A stretch of 64,000 nt of DNA. Source: Corynebacterium sp. NML130628. GTDB lineage: Bacteria > Actinomycetota > Actinomycetes > Mycobacteriales > Mycobacteriaceae. Made by a program: the position numbers and the translations under genes. The notes beneath the pieces are model-generated. The model was not told the DNA's origin. It saw nothing but the letters and a program-made list of their open reading frames with translations, and did not search any database. Below, one piece after another: positions 1 through 8,345 of this stretch. The stretch spans positions 1 through 64,000 of the forward strand of contig NZ_MLAL01000011.1 of assembly GCF_001875665.1 (NCBI RefSeq), read 5' to 3'. Every line of letters starts with the position of its first letter. Positions within the stretch are counted from its first letter, which is position 1.

Positions 1-676
1 CAACTACGACCGCGGCTTTCGCCGCTGTGGTAAGCACACCGTCACGGACGCTGACTTTTCCCTGGGCTTGACCGCCCATGAGTACTTCGATGATCGCGTC
101 TTTGACTTTCTGCCGGTCGCGTTCGTCGGCGAGCATCTTTTTTAACACTTCCGGATCATCCGGCAAAGCGTCTACATCCGGTACCGGGCCAGGGCCTGGC
201 AACCACTCATCGACGGGGCGTGGTGGTGTCGTGGTGTTGCGGTTGATGTTAGTTCGTTGATGTTGGCGAGCTCGTTTGGATTTGCGGTGATAACTCATGC
301 GTTTCATTGTGGCTTGAAATGCCTCATCAAACGTCATAGACGCCGCGTCGTGTCGTTCTTCTTCGTCAGGCCAATAGTCAAGCGTCCACCTGCTTATCGA
401 GCTAAATGAAACGTGAAACTCCGCCGCGATGCGGCGCAGTGACTTCGTTGAGGTCAGTTTGCGCGCGACGGCTTTGGCAATCGAGTCAGCATCCGGGGGA
501 CTGTCAGATCGGATGTAGCCGTTGCGTCTGTCAGTAATCCAGTTTTTTACCGAGGCCGGTGCGGGGCGCCGACCGGTAACGTGTGCTACCCAGTCACAGA
601 CCTCAGGTGTGGTCATGCCTTCGAAGTATTTGTCGACTGCGGCCTCGCGGACGGTGTCGGGGAACTTTGCGGGCAT
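1..676 (-). CDS. IS3-like transposase, N-terminal part (cut by window edge)
   Basis: Open reading frame on the minus strand starting at the ATG at 674-676 and still open at base 1, so at least 225 residues with the C-terminus outside the window. It starts MPAKFPDTVREAAVDKYF and carries two helix-turn-helix-like stretches (a KNWITDRRNGYI segment and a SLRRIAAEFHVSFSSISRW segment), then a basic linker and an acidic helix (LPDDPEVLKKMLADERDRQ). This order resembles the DNA-binding front half of fused IS3-family transposases of corynebacteria; the DDE catalytic core would lie beyond the edge. The element end should lie between 676 and 780, but I could not fix the terminal inverted repeat. It could instead be a non-transposase HTH protein. 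Confidence 0.6.
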   Translation of the reverse strand, partial: MPAKFPDTVREAAVDKYFEGMTTPEVCDWVAHVTGRRPAPASVKNWITDRRNGYIRSDSPPDADSIAKAVARKLTSTKSLRRIAAEFHVSFSSISRWTLDYWPDEEERHDAASMTFDEAFQATMKRMSYHRKSKRARQHQRTNINRNTTTPPRPVDEWLPGPGPVPDVDALPDDPEVLKKMLADERDRQKVKDAIIEVLMGGQAQGKVSVRDGVLTTAAKAAVVV

Positions 677-780
677 CGGAATACCTTCCAGCCCTCAGCA
701 CTCCAACGAAATGTCCGCGCTCCCTTTTCGTGGATTACTACAATCCTGTTACTCACATTTGCAGCGATCGCGGCTCAAAA

Positions 781-1518
781 CTAGTCCTCGCTGGACTCGA
801 TTTCCTTCGGGGCCTCAGAGGAGGACGAAGCAGACTTGCCGCCGGCAAGTTCGGCGCGGATCTGGTCGAGGCGGGCGCTGGCGGCGACGTCGCTGCCTGC
901 CGACTCGATTTCGGTCATCCGGTCGGTCATCGAGGACTTGGCCAGCTCCTGCTCGCCGAGCGCCTGGGCGTGGCGACGTTCGATCTTGTCGCGAACGCCG
1001 TCGAGGGTCGGGACGTTGTCGTTGCCACCGAACTGGTTCATGGAGTCCATGGTTTTGGTGGTCTGCTCTTGCATTTTCGCCTGGTCAAGCTGGGATTCCA
1101 GCTGGGAGACCTGGGCGAGCTGCTCTTGCAGGCGTGCTTCGGATTCCTTCTGCTTCGCCTGGGCTTCCTGCGCGGCTTGCTCGGCGGAGGCGTACGCCTG
1201 CTTGGTTTGCTCGAGTTCCTGCTCGACGGACACCAACTGGGTGGCGATGACCTCAGCGGCGGCGTCGTCGTTCGTTTGGAGGGCGGTCTTGGCCTTCGCC
1301 TCGAGGTCCTGCTGGGACTTCAGCAGGCGATCCAGCTTCATGCTGAGCTGGTTGCGGTTACCAATGATGGCGGCTGCGTGCTCAGTGATTTCCTGGTGCT
1401 GCTTCTTGGCGGCGGCGACGGCCTGCTGGATTTGCACCTTCGGGTCGGCGTTTTCGTCGATCTTGGTGTCGAAGGACTGCATCAGGTACTTCCAGCCCTT
1501 CACGAATGGGTTTGCCAT
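781..1518 (-). CDS. pspA: PspA/IM30 family envelope-stress protein
   Basis: 245 residues, almost entirely charged and helical with long heptad-like Ala/Gln/Glu/Lys stretches, as in the coiled-coil PspA/Vipp1 (ESCRT-III-like) family. The family binds the inner face of the cytoplasmic membrane and helps maintain it under stress. N-terminus MANPFVKGWKYLMQSFDTKIDENADPK is the typical amphipathic helix plus first coiled coil. The tail is Ser/Glu-rich (ends SSED), a common actinobacterial variation. Its ATG shares one base with the stop of trxA (TAATG), so the two are probably translated together. Family call is firm, exact role inferred. Confidence 0.85.
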   Translation of the reverse strand: MANPFVKGWKYLMQSFDTKIDENADPKVQIQQAVAAAKKQHQEITEHAAAIIGNRNQLSMKLDRLLKSQQDLEAKAKTALQTNDDAAAEVIATQLVSVEQELEQTKQAYASAEQAAQEAQAKQKESEARLQEQLAQVSQLESQLDQAKMQEQTTKTMDSMNQFGGNDNVPTLDGVRDKIERRHAQALGEQELAKSSMTDRMTEIESAGSDVAASARLDQIRAELAGGKSASSSSEAPKEIESSED

Positions 1519-1892
1519 TACTGTTCCTCCTCAGCGTTTTGGGACTCGACCTGGCGGCGGACCTCATCCATATCGAGTGCTTTGACCTGCTCGACGAGGT
1601 CGTTGAATGCGGACTCCGGCAGGGCACCGGCTTCGCGGTAGACCATGATCCCGTCGCGGAACACCATGAGCGTCGGGATTGCCTGGATATCCAGGGCGAC
1701 CGCTACCTGCTGGTATTCCTCGGTGTTGAGCTTCGCGAAGGTCACATCCGGGTGCTTCTCGGAGACCTTTTTGTAAACAGGCGCGAACTGGCGGCAGGGG
1801 CCGCACCAGGACGCCCAGCAGTCGACGATGACAATGCCCTCTCCGAGAACGGTTTCCTGGAATGTTTCCTCAGTGAGGTCGGTTGTGGCCAT
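1518..1892 (-). CDS. trxA: Thioredoxin
   Basis: 124 residues with the redox motif WCGPC at residues 29-33 inside WASWCGPCRQFAPVYKK, and the cis-proline region IQAIPTLMVFRDG. A cytosolic disulfide reductase of the thioredoxin fold. It carries a C-terminal extension (ALDMDEVRRQVESQNAEEEQ) beyond the usual ~107 residues. It is first in a two-gene unit with pspA (one-base overlap) and is transcribed away from the copper genes copZ-copA, sharing the 93 bp intergenic region that contains a perfect inverted repeat. A ribosome site (AAAGGAG on the minus strand) precedes the ATG. Confidence 0.9.
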   Translation of the reverse strand: MATTDLTEETFQETVLGEGIVIVDCWASWCGPCRQFAPVYKKVSEKHPDVTFAKLNTEEYQQVAVALDIQAIPTLMVFRDGIMVYREAGALPESAFNDLVEQVKALDMDEVRRQVESQNAEEEQ

Positions 1893-1931
1893 TAGGTAGC
1901 TCCTTTTCGTTTTTTGTTACATTGGCAGCTA

Positions 1932-1946
1932 TTAGTGCAACACTAA
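1932..1946. promoter_or_regulatory. Perfect inverted repeat between trxA and copZ
   Basis: TTAGTG-CAA-CACTAA: six-base arms with a three-base spacer, lying 40 bases upstream of the copZ start and 40 upstream of the trxA start. Position and symmetry suit an operator for a dimeric regulator controlling one or both directions. It does not match the G-tract CsoR operator, so the regulator is unknown. Confidence 0.45.
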
Positions 1947-1985
1947 CAAGTGCGGGGCGATTCCCGCAGGAAGGAAGGAAGTATT

Positions 1986-2186
1986 ATGGCAACGCAAACA
2001 TTCCAGGTTGAGGGCATGAGCTGCGGGCATTGCGAGCTCAGCATCCAGGAAGAGGTCGGGGAAATCCCGGGCGTGACCTCGGTGAACGCTGACCACACAA
2101 CCGGCAAGGTTGTGGTTGAGGGTGCAGAGGTGAGCAGGGAGGACGTCGATAAGGCGGTTGAGGAAGCAGGGTTCAAGCTGCTCTAA
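1986..2186 (+). CDS. copZ: Copper chaperone CopZ-like (HMA domain)
   Basis: 66 residues forming a single heavy-metal-associated domain. The metal-binding motif GMSCGHC sits at residues 10-16 (consensus GMxCxxC). The protein is expected to carry Cu(I) in the cytosol and hand it to the P-type ATPase encoded next. The ATG at 1986 was chosen over an in-frame start at 1950 because a strong AAGGAAGGAAG ribosome site ends a few bases before it and because the domain begins immediately. Its TAA overlaps the copA ATG by one base (TAATG), so the genes are translationally coupled. Confidence 0.88.
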   Translation: MATQTFQVEGMSCGHCELSIQEEVGEIPGVTSVNADHTTGKVVVEGAEVSREDVDKAVEEAGFKLL

Positions 2187-4387
2187 TGTCGAATGCACAG
2201 ATAGAACTCGGCGTTTCGGGCATGACGTGTACGTCGTGCTCGTCGCGGGTGCAGCGGAAGCTGAACAAGATGGAGGGGGTCGAGGCATCGGTGAACTTTT
2301 CGACGGAGACCGCCTCCGTCGAGTACGATCCGGCGCTCGCTGACCCTGATTCGTTGATCACGACGATCCGGAACGCAGGATTTGATGCGTTCACGTTCAC
2401 CGACGCCGACGAACCGCTTGCCGACGCCCCCTCCGAACCCGAGCGCGACCCCCTCCTGTGGACCATCGTGTGGTCCGCGGTGGTGTCGCTGCCGGTGATG
2501 TTGGTGTCGATGATTCCGGCGCTGCAGTTCACGTACTGGCAGTGGGCGGCGTTTGCTGCCACGACCCTGGTGTATTTCTCGGCAGGGTCGCTGTTCCACC
2601 GCAATGCCCTGTTGAACTTGCGTCACGGCAGCATGACCATGGACACCCTGATTTCCATGGGCACCACGGCCGCCTACGGGTGGTCGATCTATGCGCTGTT
2701 CTTCGGCAACGCGGGCGAGCCGGGCATGAAAATGCACATGAGCCTGGTGCCGAACGCGGCAGCGATGGACGAGGTCTATCTGGAGACGGTGTGCGTCGTT
2801 ATCACGTTTTTGCTGCTTGGCCGCTGGTTCGAGCACCGCGCGAAGGGGCGTAGCTCCGAGGCGTTGCGCAACCTGCTGCAGATGGGTGCGAAGGACGCGA
2901 CGGTGCTGCGCGACGGCGTGGAGACGCGCGTGCCGATCGCCGACGTAAAGGTCGGCGACACGTTCGTGGTGCGACCAGGCGAGAAGGTCGCGACGGACGG
3001 CACGGTGGTCGAGGGACAGTCGGCGATCGACGCCTCGATGCTCACCGGCGAATCTGTTCCCGTCGACGTCAAGGAAGGCGACGACGTCACCGGCGCAACC
3101 CTGAACACGCACGGCCGACTGCTTGTGCAGGCAACGCGCGTTGGTTCGGACACGACGCTCGCGCAGATGGGCCAACTGGTCAAGGACGCGCAGGCAGGCA
3201 AGGCGCCGGTAGAGCGGCTGGTGGACAAGATCGCGCAGATCTTCGTCCCGACCGTGATCGCTATCTCGGCGGTTTCCCTGGTGGCGCACCTGCTGTTGGG
3301 CTATAGCGTGGCCGCTGCGTTCACAGCGGCGGTGGCGGTGCTGATCATCGCGTGCCCGTGCGCGCTTGGCCTAGCCACCCCGACCGCCATCCTGGTGGGC
3401 ACCGGACGCGGCGCCGAGCTCGGGTTGTTGATCCGCGGCCCGGAGATCCTGGAATCCACCCGCCAGGTGGACACCATCGTGATGGACAAGACCGGCACCG
3501 TCACCACCGGCCAAATGACCGTGGTTGACGCGAATAGCAGCAGCGACGCCGTCGCACTCGCCGCCGCGGTGGAGGCGCACTCGGAGCACCCGATCGCCCG
3601 CGCCATCACCGCGTACGCCCAGGACGCTCCCTCTGCGGACGTTCCCGAGGCCGTCACCGATTTCCGGAACGAGCCCGGCATCGGTGCCAGCGCGACCGTT
3701 GACGGCAAACACGTCCGGGTTGGCCGCCCAACGGTTGACCTCGGCGGATACCGGGACGCCTTCGAGTCAATGGAGGCGACCGGCGCGACCGTGGTCGCCG
3801 TCGAGGTCGACGGCGCGACCGAGGGAGTGATTGCGGTGCGCGATGCGGTGAAGGAAGACTCCCGGGTGGGCGTCGAAAAGCTGAGGGAGCTGGGGCTCGA
3901 GCCGCACCTGCTCACTGGCGACAACCGCGCAACCGCGCTCGCCGTGGCGCAGGAAGTGGGTATCGACGCCACCAACGTCACCGCCGGCGTACTCCCCGCC
4001 GACAAAGTCGAGCTGGTGCGCAACCTGCAGGATGCGGGCAAGCGCGTGGCGATGATCGGTGACGGTGTGAACGACGCCGCGGCGCTCGCCCAGGCCGACC
4101 TCGGCATGGCGATGGGCGCGGGTACCGACGTAGCCATCGAGGCCTCCGACATCACCCTGATGAATGACTCGCTGGTGAGCGCCGCCGACGGCATCCGCCT
4201 CTCGCGCGCGACGCTGCGCACCATCAAAGGCAACCTATTCTGGGCCTTTGCGTACAACGTGGTGCTCATCCCCGTGGCAGCCATCGGGCTGCTCAACCCC
4301 CTGCTCGCAGGCATAGCGATGGCCTGCTCATCCGTGTTCGTCGTAACGAACTCGCTGCGGCTGCGCCGCTTCCGCGCTACGCGCTAA
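2186..4387 (+). CDS. copA: Copper-exporting P1B-type ATPase
   Basis: 733 residues. In order: one N-terminal HMA domain (GMTCTSC, residues 12-18), transmembrane helices, actuator motif TGES (287-290), the CPC metal-site motif (390-392, in IIACPCALGLATP), phosphorylation motif DKTGT (D434), the SEHP nucleotide-binding motif, and GDGVND (625-630). Later membrane segments carry YN and MxxSS (MACSSVFVVTNSLRLRR), the set that marks Cu(I) transporters (P1B-1). It exports cytosolic copper at the cost of ATP. Overlap with copZ makes one operon. No regulator gene is beside it. Confidence 0.93.
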   Translation: MSNAQIELGVSGMTCTSCSSRVQRKLNKMEGVEASVNFSTETASVEYDPALADPDSLITTIRNAGFDAFTFTDADEPLADAPSEPERDPLLWTIVWSAVVSLPVMLVSMIPALQFTYWQWAAFAATTLVYFSAGSLFHRNALLNLRHGSMTMDTLISMGTTAAYGWSIYALFFGNAGEPGMKMHMSLVPNAAAMDEVYLETVCVVITFLLLGRWFEHRAKGRSSEALRNLLQMGAKDATVLRDGVETRVPIADVKVGDTFVVRPGEKVATDGTVVEGQSAIDASMLTGESVPVDVKEGDDVTGATLNTHGRLLVQATRVGSDTTLAQMGQLVKDAQAGKAPVERLVDKIAQIFVPTVIAISAVSLVAHLLLGYSVAAAFTAAVAVLIIACPCALGLATPTAILVGTGRGAELGLLIRGPEILESTRQVDTIVMDKTGTVTTGQMTVVDANSSSDAVALAAAVEAHSEHPIARAITAYAQDAPSADVPEAVTDFRNEPGIGASATVDGKHVRVGRPTVDLGGYRDAFESMEATGATVVAVEVDGATEGVIAVRDAVKEDSRVGVEKLRELGLEPHLLTGDNRATALAVAQEVGIDATNVTAGVLPADKVELVRNLQDAGKRVAMIGDGVNDAAALAQADLGMAMGAGTDVAIEASDITLMNDSLVSAADGIRLSRATLRTIKGNLFWAFAYNVVLIPVAAIGLLNPLLAGIAMACSSVFVVTNSLRLRRFRATR

Positions 4388-4571
4388 ACAGGCCGCGGAG
4401 GCGGTGTAGCACACCGCTCGGCCGGGAGGTGGCGGCCAGCTCGTCGATGCTGCGGGGCAGGTTGAGCAGCATCGTCGAGTTCTGGTTCTTCGCGACGGTA
4501 ATACGTTCCTCTAACTGGGCCACTGTATGGGCACACGCGGACGGTGCGTCGTGCATCATGCGGACAGACAT
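4377..4571 (-). CDS. Small hypothetical protein
   Basis: 64 residues (MSVRMMHDAPSACAHTVAQ...LHRLRGLFSA), converging on copA and overlapping its last 11 bases. Support for a real gene: a good AAGGAA ribosome site just upstream of the ATG and a promoter-like stretch before it. It has a helical middle, no signal peptide and no membrane helix. I do not recognise a family. Confidence 0.45.
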   Translation of the reverse strand: MSVRMMHDAPSACAHTVAQLEERITVAKNQNSTMLLNLPRSIDELAATSRPSGVLHRLRGLFSA

Positions 4572-4651
4572 TGTGATTTTTCCTTCGTTCGTACCTATGT
4601 TAGGTCACAATGCTATCCAGAAACTCGCAGCGTGTCATACATGGCGAGCCA

Positions 4652-4702
4652 ACCCTAAGCAAGGACAGCCTTTGCTGCGCACCCCCGGACGGGTGCAGGG
4701 TT
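4652..4702 (-). terminator. Possible hairpins at the 3' end of dnaB
   Basis: Nested inverted repeats (AACCCT...AGGGTT, and GCACCC-CCGGAC-GGGTGC at 4679-4696) sit directly after the dnaB stop. There is no clear T-run, so termination is a weak inference. Confidence 0.3.
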
Positions 4703-6173
4703 AGCCGTGCGCCATGTTGACGAAACGCGAGTAGTGCAGCTGGTGGGCCACCGGAATCGTGTCGATTGGTCCGCCGCGGTGCTTCGCCACGATGATGTCC
4801 GCCTCGCCGGCGCGCTCGTCGTCACGGTCTTGAGAGTCCGGCCGGTACAGCAGGAACACCATGTCGGCGTCCTGCTCGAGGGAGCCCGACTCACGAAGGT
4901 CGGCGAGCTGAGGCTTCTTATCGGTACGGGCCTCGGGCCCACGGTTCAGCTGCGAGATCGCAATCACGGGGACCTCGAGCTCCTTCGCCAAGAGCTTCAG
5001 GTTTCGGGAGAACTCGGAGACCTCCTGCTGACGCGACTCCACCCGCTTGCCGGAGCTCATCAGCTGCAGGTAGTCCAACACGATAAGGTCGAGGCCCTGC
5101 TGCTGCTTCAACCGGCGCGCCTTGGAACGGATCTCCATCATGGTGAGGTTGGGGGAGTCGTCGATAAACAGTGGGGCGTCCTGGATCTCCTCGAGGCGAC
5201 GAGTGAGCTTCTCCCAGTCCTGCTCCCCCATCTGCCCCGAGCGCATCGAGGACAGCTTGATCTCCGTTTCGGCCGAAAGCATGCGCATGATGATCTCGGA
5301 CGCGCTCATTTCCAGCGAGAAGATCACCGATGTCTTGCCCTGCTGGATCGAGCATGAGCGCATGAAGTCGAGCGCCAGCGTCGACTTACCCACGCCCGGA
5401 CGGGCCGCGATAATGACCATCTGGCCCGCGTGTAGGCCGTTGGTGAGCTTATCCAGGTCGATGAAGCCGGTCGGCACTCCCTGCTCCAAGCCACCGCCCT
5501 GCGCGATGGCGGCAAGCTCGTCGACGGTGTCCTGCAACAGATCGCCGAGGACCTTGTAGTCCTCGCCGGCGTTCTTGCGGGAAATCGCAAACAGCTCCTG
5601 CTGCGCGCGATCCACGACCGCGTCGATCTCCATGCCGTCCTCGCCCTCGTAGCCGAGTTGCACCACGTGCGTACCTGCGTTGACCAGCTGGCGGAGAATC
5701 GACTTCTCCTCGACGATTTCCGCGTAGTAGCGCGCGTTTGCGGCCGTCGGCACCTCGGAGATGAGCGTGTGCAGATATGGCGCGCCACCGACTCGTTCGA
5801 GCTCGTTATTGCGGTCGAGCTGCCCGGCGACAACCACCGCGTCAATATCGGAGCCGTGCGAGTACAGGTCCGCGATGGTCTTGTACACCAGCTGGTTCGC
5901 CGGAAAGTAGAAGTCCTCCGGGCGCAGCGCGTCGGAAACATCCGTGATGACGTCCTGGTTGAGCAGCATCGCGCCCAGCACTGAGCGCTCCGCGCGCTCG
6001 TCGTGCGGGGGCTGGCGGTACTCCTTTAGGTCCTGGCGACCCCGGTTAAAGTTCGATGACCCGCCGCCCCACTGGCTCGGCTCCGGCGGCGCTGAGGCCT
6101 CCGGCGGCTCTGGTGGTGGAACGTAGTCGTCGTCAAAATCGTCGAAGCTCGCAGCACTCGAGTTCTCAGCCAT
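4701..6173 (-). CDS. dnaB: Replicative DNA helicase DnaB
   Basis: 490 residues, full length without an intein. The N-terminal DnaB domain begins after an acidic/proline-rich leader (PPHDERAERSVLGAMLLNQ) and is followed by the RecA-like ATPase with Walker A RPGVGKST near residue 258, a Walker B-like LDLIVLDYLQLM, and the Arg-finger region. It is the hexameric helicase that unwinds DNA ahead of the fork. It lies 435 bp downstream of rplI, separated by a region rich in DnaA boxes and by a terminator, so it probably has its own promoter. Confidence 0.95.
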   Translation of the reverse strand: MAENSSAASFDDFDDDYVPPPEPPEASAPPEPSQWGGGSSNFNRGRQDLKEYRQPPHDERAERSVLGAMLLNQDVITDVSDALRPEDFYFPANQLVYKTIADLYSHGSDIDAVVVAGQLDRNNELERVGGAPYLHTLISEVPTAANARYYAEIVEEKSILRQLVNAGTHVVQLGYEGEDGMEIDAVVDRAQQELFAISRKNAGEDYKVLGDLLQDTVDELAAIAQGGGLEQGVPTGFIDLDKLTNGLHAGQMVIIAARPGVGKSTLALDFMRSCSIQQGKTSVIFSLEMSASEIIMRMLSAETEIKLSSMRSGQMGEQDWEKLTRRLEEIQDAPLFIDDSPNLTMMEIRSKARRLKQQQGLDLIVLDYLQLMSSGKRVESRQQEVSEFSRNLKLLAKELEVPVIAISQLNRGPEARTDKKPQLADLRESGSLEQDADMVFLLYRPDSQDRDDERAGEADIIVAKHRGGPIDTIPVAHQLHYSRFVNMAHG

Positions 6174-6247
6174 GCAGCACCCTTTACCCTTTCGTGTCGC
6201 ACAACAGCGTACCGGATAGCCCGGTTATTCACGTACCACCAGGTGAG

Positions 6248-6517
6248 TTATCCACAGGGGGTGTGGATACTTTTGTGTTGTGCCTGGAATCTCTCCACAG
6301 GCGTTGTGCACAACGTGTGGAGAACGTGTGGACAAGAGCGAAAACGGCAACATTCACGCCATATATGCGCAGGTCAAGTGCCATTTATTCAAAGGTGGGA
6401 CCCACGCCACCCCCACCGTATCACCCACAACCAGCCGGTTTGACTCGATGCCTTTCAGTGCGCTAGGCATCTCACCATACGCACAAAAGCTCCCTACCTG
6501 TGGAAAGTTATCCACAG
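6248..6517. promoter_or_regulatory. Cluster of DnaA-box-like sites upstream of dnaB
   Basis: Perfect TTATCCACA at 6248-6256 and 6508-6516. Near matches on the other strand: TGTGGATAC (6262-6270), TGTGGAGAA (6316-6324), TGTGGACAA (6327-6335, complement of the actinobacterial TTGTCCACA form). A 12-base palindrome GTTGTGCACAAC lies at 6303-6314, and the second perfect box forms CTGTGGA-N6-TCCACAG (6498-6517). The sites lie in the dnaB leader, between dnaB and the rplI terminator. Role inferred: DnaA control of dnaB or DnaA titration. The rest of 6174-6608 holds no gene that I can support. Confidence 0.65.
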
Positions 6518-6524
6518 GTCAAGG

Positions 6525-6568
6525 AGGCAAACGAAAACGGGCCCCGCTCCTCACAAGCGGGACCCGTT
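6525..6568 (-). terminator. Rho-independent terminator after rplI
   Basis: Arms AACGGGCCCCGCT (6536-6548) and AGCGGGACCCGTT (6556-6568) pair with one mismatch around a 7-base loop. On the minus strand the stem is followed by TTCGTTTG. It closes the rpsF-ssb-rplI unit 40 bases after the rplI stop. Confidence 0.75.
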
Positions 6569-6608
6569 CTCAAGCTGTTGTCGTTGGACTACCTCACGGT
6601 AATCGTCG

Positions 6609-7061
6609 TTATTTGCTAACGACCTCGAAGTTCACTTTGCCTTCCACGCTGTCGTGGAGGTTCACCTTGACCTGGTATCCACCGGTCTTGGTAACAAGGC
6701 CCTTCGGTACATTGATGCGGCGCTTGTCCAGGGATGGACCGCCGGCTGCCTTGACAGCTGCCGCGATGTCGCCAGGCTTGACGGAGCCGAACAGCTTGCC
6801 CTTCTCGGAGGTACGCACTGGTACCTGCACGCCGGTCAGCTGGTCAAGCTGGTCACGCAGCTCCTTGGCGTGATCCAAGTCGCGGACCTCGCGCTCTTTC
6901 TGTACACGCTGAATATCACGGATCTGCTTCTCTGCGCCGCGGGTAGCTGGGATAGCCAGGCCACGTGGGAGCAGGAAGTTACGGCCATAGCCGCCCTTGA
7001 CCTCGACGATCTCGCCTGCCTCGCCAAGGTTATCAACGGCAGCGGTGAGGATCAGTTTCAT
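6609..7061 (-). CDS. rplI: 50S ribosomal protein L9
   Basis: 150 residues, normal length. The N-terminal domain has the family signature GEIVEVKGGYGRNFLLPRG, followed by the long connecting helix (residues about 45-75) and the C-terminal rRNA-binding domain. L9 binds 23S rRNA at the base of the L1 stalk. It is last in the rpsF-ssb-rplI operon with a strong terminator behind it. In the related mycobacterial cluster rpsR lies between ssb and rplI; here the 47 bp gap has no such gene. Confidence 0.95.
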   Translation of the reverse strand: MKLILTAAVDNLGEAGEIVEVKGGYGRNFLLPRGLAIPATRGAEKQIRDIQRVQKEREVRDLDHAKELRDQLDQLTGVQVPVRTSEKGKLFGSVKPGDIAAAVKAAGGPSLDKRRINVPKGLVTKTGGYQVKVNLHDSVEGKVNFEVVSK

Positions 7062-7108
7062 GAATCCTAACCTTCCTTGAGTTGAAAATGCTTATGTGTG
7101 GGAAATGC

Positions 7109-7681
7109 TTAGAACGGGGGCTCATCGTCCATCCCGCCGAAACCTCCGGCGGGTGGAGCTGAATTCCACGGATCGTTTTGCGGCTGCGACTGCTGTACCT
7201 GCTGCTGTTGCTGTGCAGGCTGCTGCGGCGCCTGACCAAAGCCGCCCATATTCTGAGGTTGCTGTTGCTGTTGCTGTTGTTGCTGCGGGCGACCGTACCC
7301 GGAGTTGCCTTCACGCGGTGTGCGCTGCACGTTCGCGGTGGCGTACTTCAGGGACGGGCCTACCTCATCAACTTCGACCTCGAACACGGTGCGGTTTTCG
7401 CCCTCACGGGTTTGGTAGGAACGCTGCTTCAAGCGGCCGTTGACGATGACGCGCATGCCCTTCGTGAGGGACTCTGCAACGTTTTCCGCCATCTGCCGCC
7501 AGCAGTTACAGGTCAAAAACAGGGCCTCGCCGTCTTCCCACTGATTCGTGTCGCGGTTGAACTGGCGTGGCGTGGACGCGATGCGGAAGTTCGCTACCGC
7601 TGCACCACTTGGAATAAACCGCAACTCCGGGTCCGCAACCAGGTTGCCGACGACGGTGATTGGTGTATCGCCTTGTGCCAT
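7109..7681 (-). CDS. ssb: Single-stranded DNA-binding protein
   Basis: 190 residues: an OB-fold in roughly the first 110 ([19 protein letters not shown] start), then a Gln/Pro/Gly-rich flexible linker with runs of CAG/CAA codons, ending in the acidic tip MDDEPPF that recruits partner proteins. It coats single-stranded DNA at replication and repair sites. It lies 41 bp after rpsF and 47 bp before rplI, the standard arrangement. Confidence 0.95.
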   Translation of the reverse strand: MAQGDTPITVVGNLVADPELRFIPSGAAVANFRIASTPRQFNRDTNQWEDGEALFLTCNCWRQMAENVAESLTKGMRVIVNGRLKQRSYQTREGENRTVFEVEVDEVGPSLKYATANVQRTPREGNSGYGRPQQQQQQQQQPQNMGGFGQAPQQPAQQQQQVQQSQPQNDPWNSAPPAGGFGGMDDEPPF

Positions 7682-7722
7682 TGTTTTGACTCCTTCGTTT
7701 CCGTGGTTCCGAAAGCCGTTCT

Positions 7723-8010
7723 TTACTTGTCGGTACGCAGAACCTTGGTGCGCAGCACCGATTCGTTCAGGCTCAGCACACGGTCGAGTTCTTGGACGGT
7801 CTCAGCTGCACATTCAAGATTGATGACAGCGTAGATGCCCTCTTCCTTCTTGTTGATTGGGTACGCAAGACGCTGCTTGCCCCACACATCAACGTTTTCT
7901 ACCTTGCCGTTTTCCTTACGGACAACCTCGAGGAACTTGTCCAGGGACGGGGCAACGGTGCGTTCATCCTGCTGTGGATCGAGGATGATCATTACTTCGT
8001 AGTGACGCAC
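7723..8010 (-). CDS. rpsF: 30S ribosomal protein S6
   Basis: 95 residues from the GTG chosen here (start [13 protein letters not shown]6 proteins of this group begin [12 protein letters not shown]). The frame also offers GTG at 8022 and ATG at 8019, but the strong AGGAGG at 8023-8028 is too close to them and stands 11-12 bases from the chosen start. S6 pairs with S18 on the platform of the small subunit. First gene of the rpsF-ssb-rplI unit. Confidence 0.9.
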   Translation of the reverse strand: MRHYEVMIILDPQQDERTVAPSLDKFLEVVRKENGKVENVDVWGKQRLAYPINKKEEGIYAVINLECAAETVQELDRVLSLNESVLRTKVLRTDK

Positions 8011-8051
8011 GGACCTCATCACCTCCTATGGTCTAGATTTGAATATTTTCG

Positions 8052-8072
8052 GCCGCCGCACTGTGCGGTGGC
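8052..8072 (-). promoter_or_regulatory. Leader hairpin upstream of rpsF
   Basis: GCCGCCGCAC-T-GTGCGGTGGC, ten-base arms with one wobble pair, in the 146 bp gap before rpsF. S6/S18 leaders are known autoregulatory targets in other bacteria; that this hairpin is one is only a suggestion from its position. It could also be the end of the upstream transcript. Confidence 0.35.
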
Positions 8073-8156
8073 AGGAGGGTCGTTGCGTCAAGCAACCTCA
8101 CCAGCGTACCCCACCCGTTACGCTGGGCAAAATACTTCTCGACGCCCGCTCCGCCC

Positions 8157-8345
8157 CTACTGCGGGTTCGGTACGGCAACGAAGACCGCGAGGATCACCG
8201 GGATGACGGTGATGAACACGAACGCGGTAATGCCGTAGCCGACGGCGCGAGCGATTTCTTGACGGTTCGTCGCTACGAAAGCTGCGGCGATGAAACCGAA
8301 TCCGACTGCGATTGAGGCGATTCCGGTAACTGTTGCGGATCCCAT
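8157..8345 (-). CDS. Small membrane protein, two transmembrane helices
   Basis: 62 residues from the ATG at 8345, which follows a clear GGAAGGAG ribosome site. Two hydrophobic helices (about residues 3-25 and 37-57) flank a short loop (NRQEIARAVGYG), and the C-terminus is VPNPQ. Its 5' end overlaps the 3' end of the GT87 gene by 73 bases in another frame, so it probably belongs to the same transcript. I do not recognise the family. Confidence 0.65.
   Translation of the reverse strand: MGSATVTGIASIAVGFGFIAAAFVATNRQEIARAVGYGITAFVFITVIPVILAVFVAVPNPQ

Noticed and set aside
583..1641. Long plus-strand frame over pspA and trxA
   Set aside because: Antisense to two clear genes and without family features.
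6248..6517. Chromosomal origin
   Set aside because: DnaA boxes are present, but no dnaA/dnaN or gidB neighbourhood and no AT-rich unwinding element; kept only as a DnaA-box cluster.
7178..7290. CAG/TGC trinucleotide repeat
   Set aside because: It is the Gln-rich linker of Ssb.
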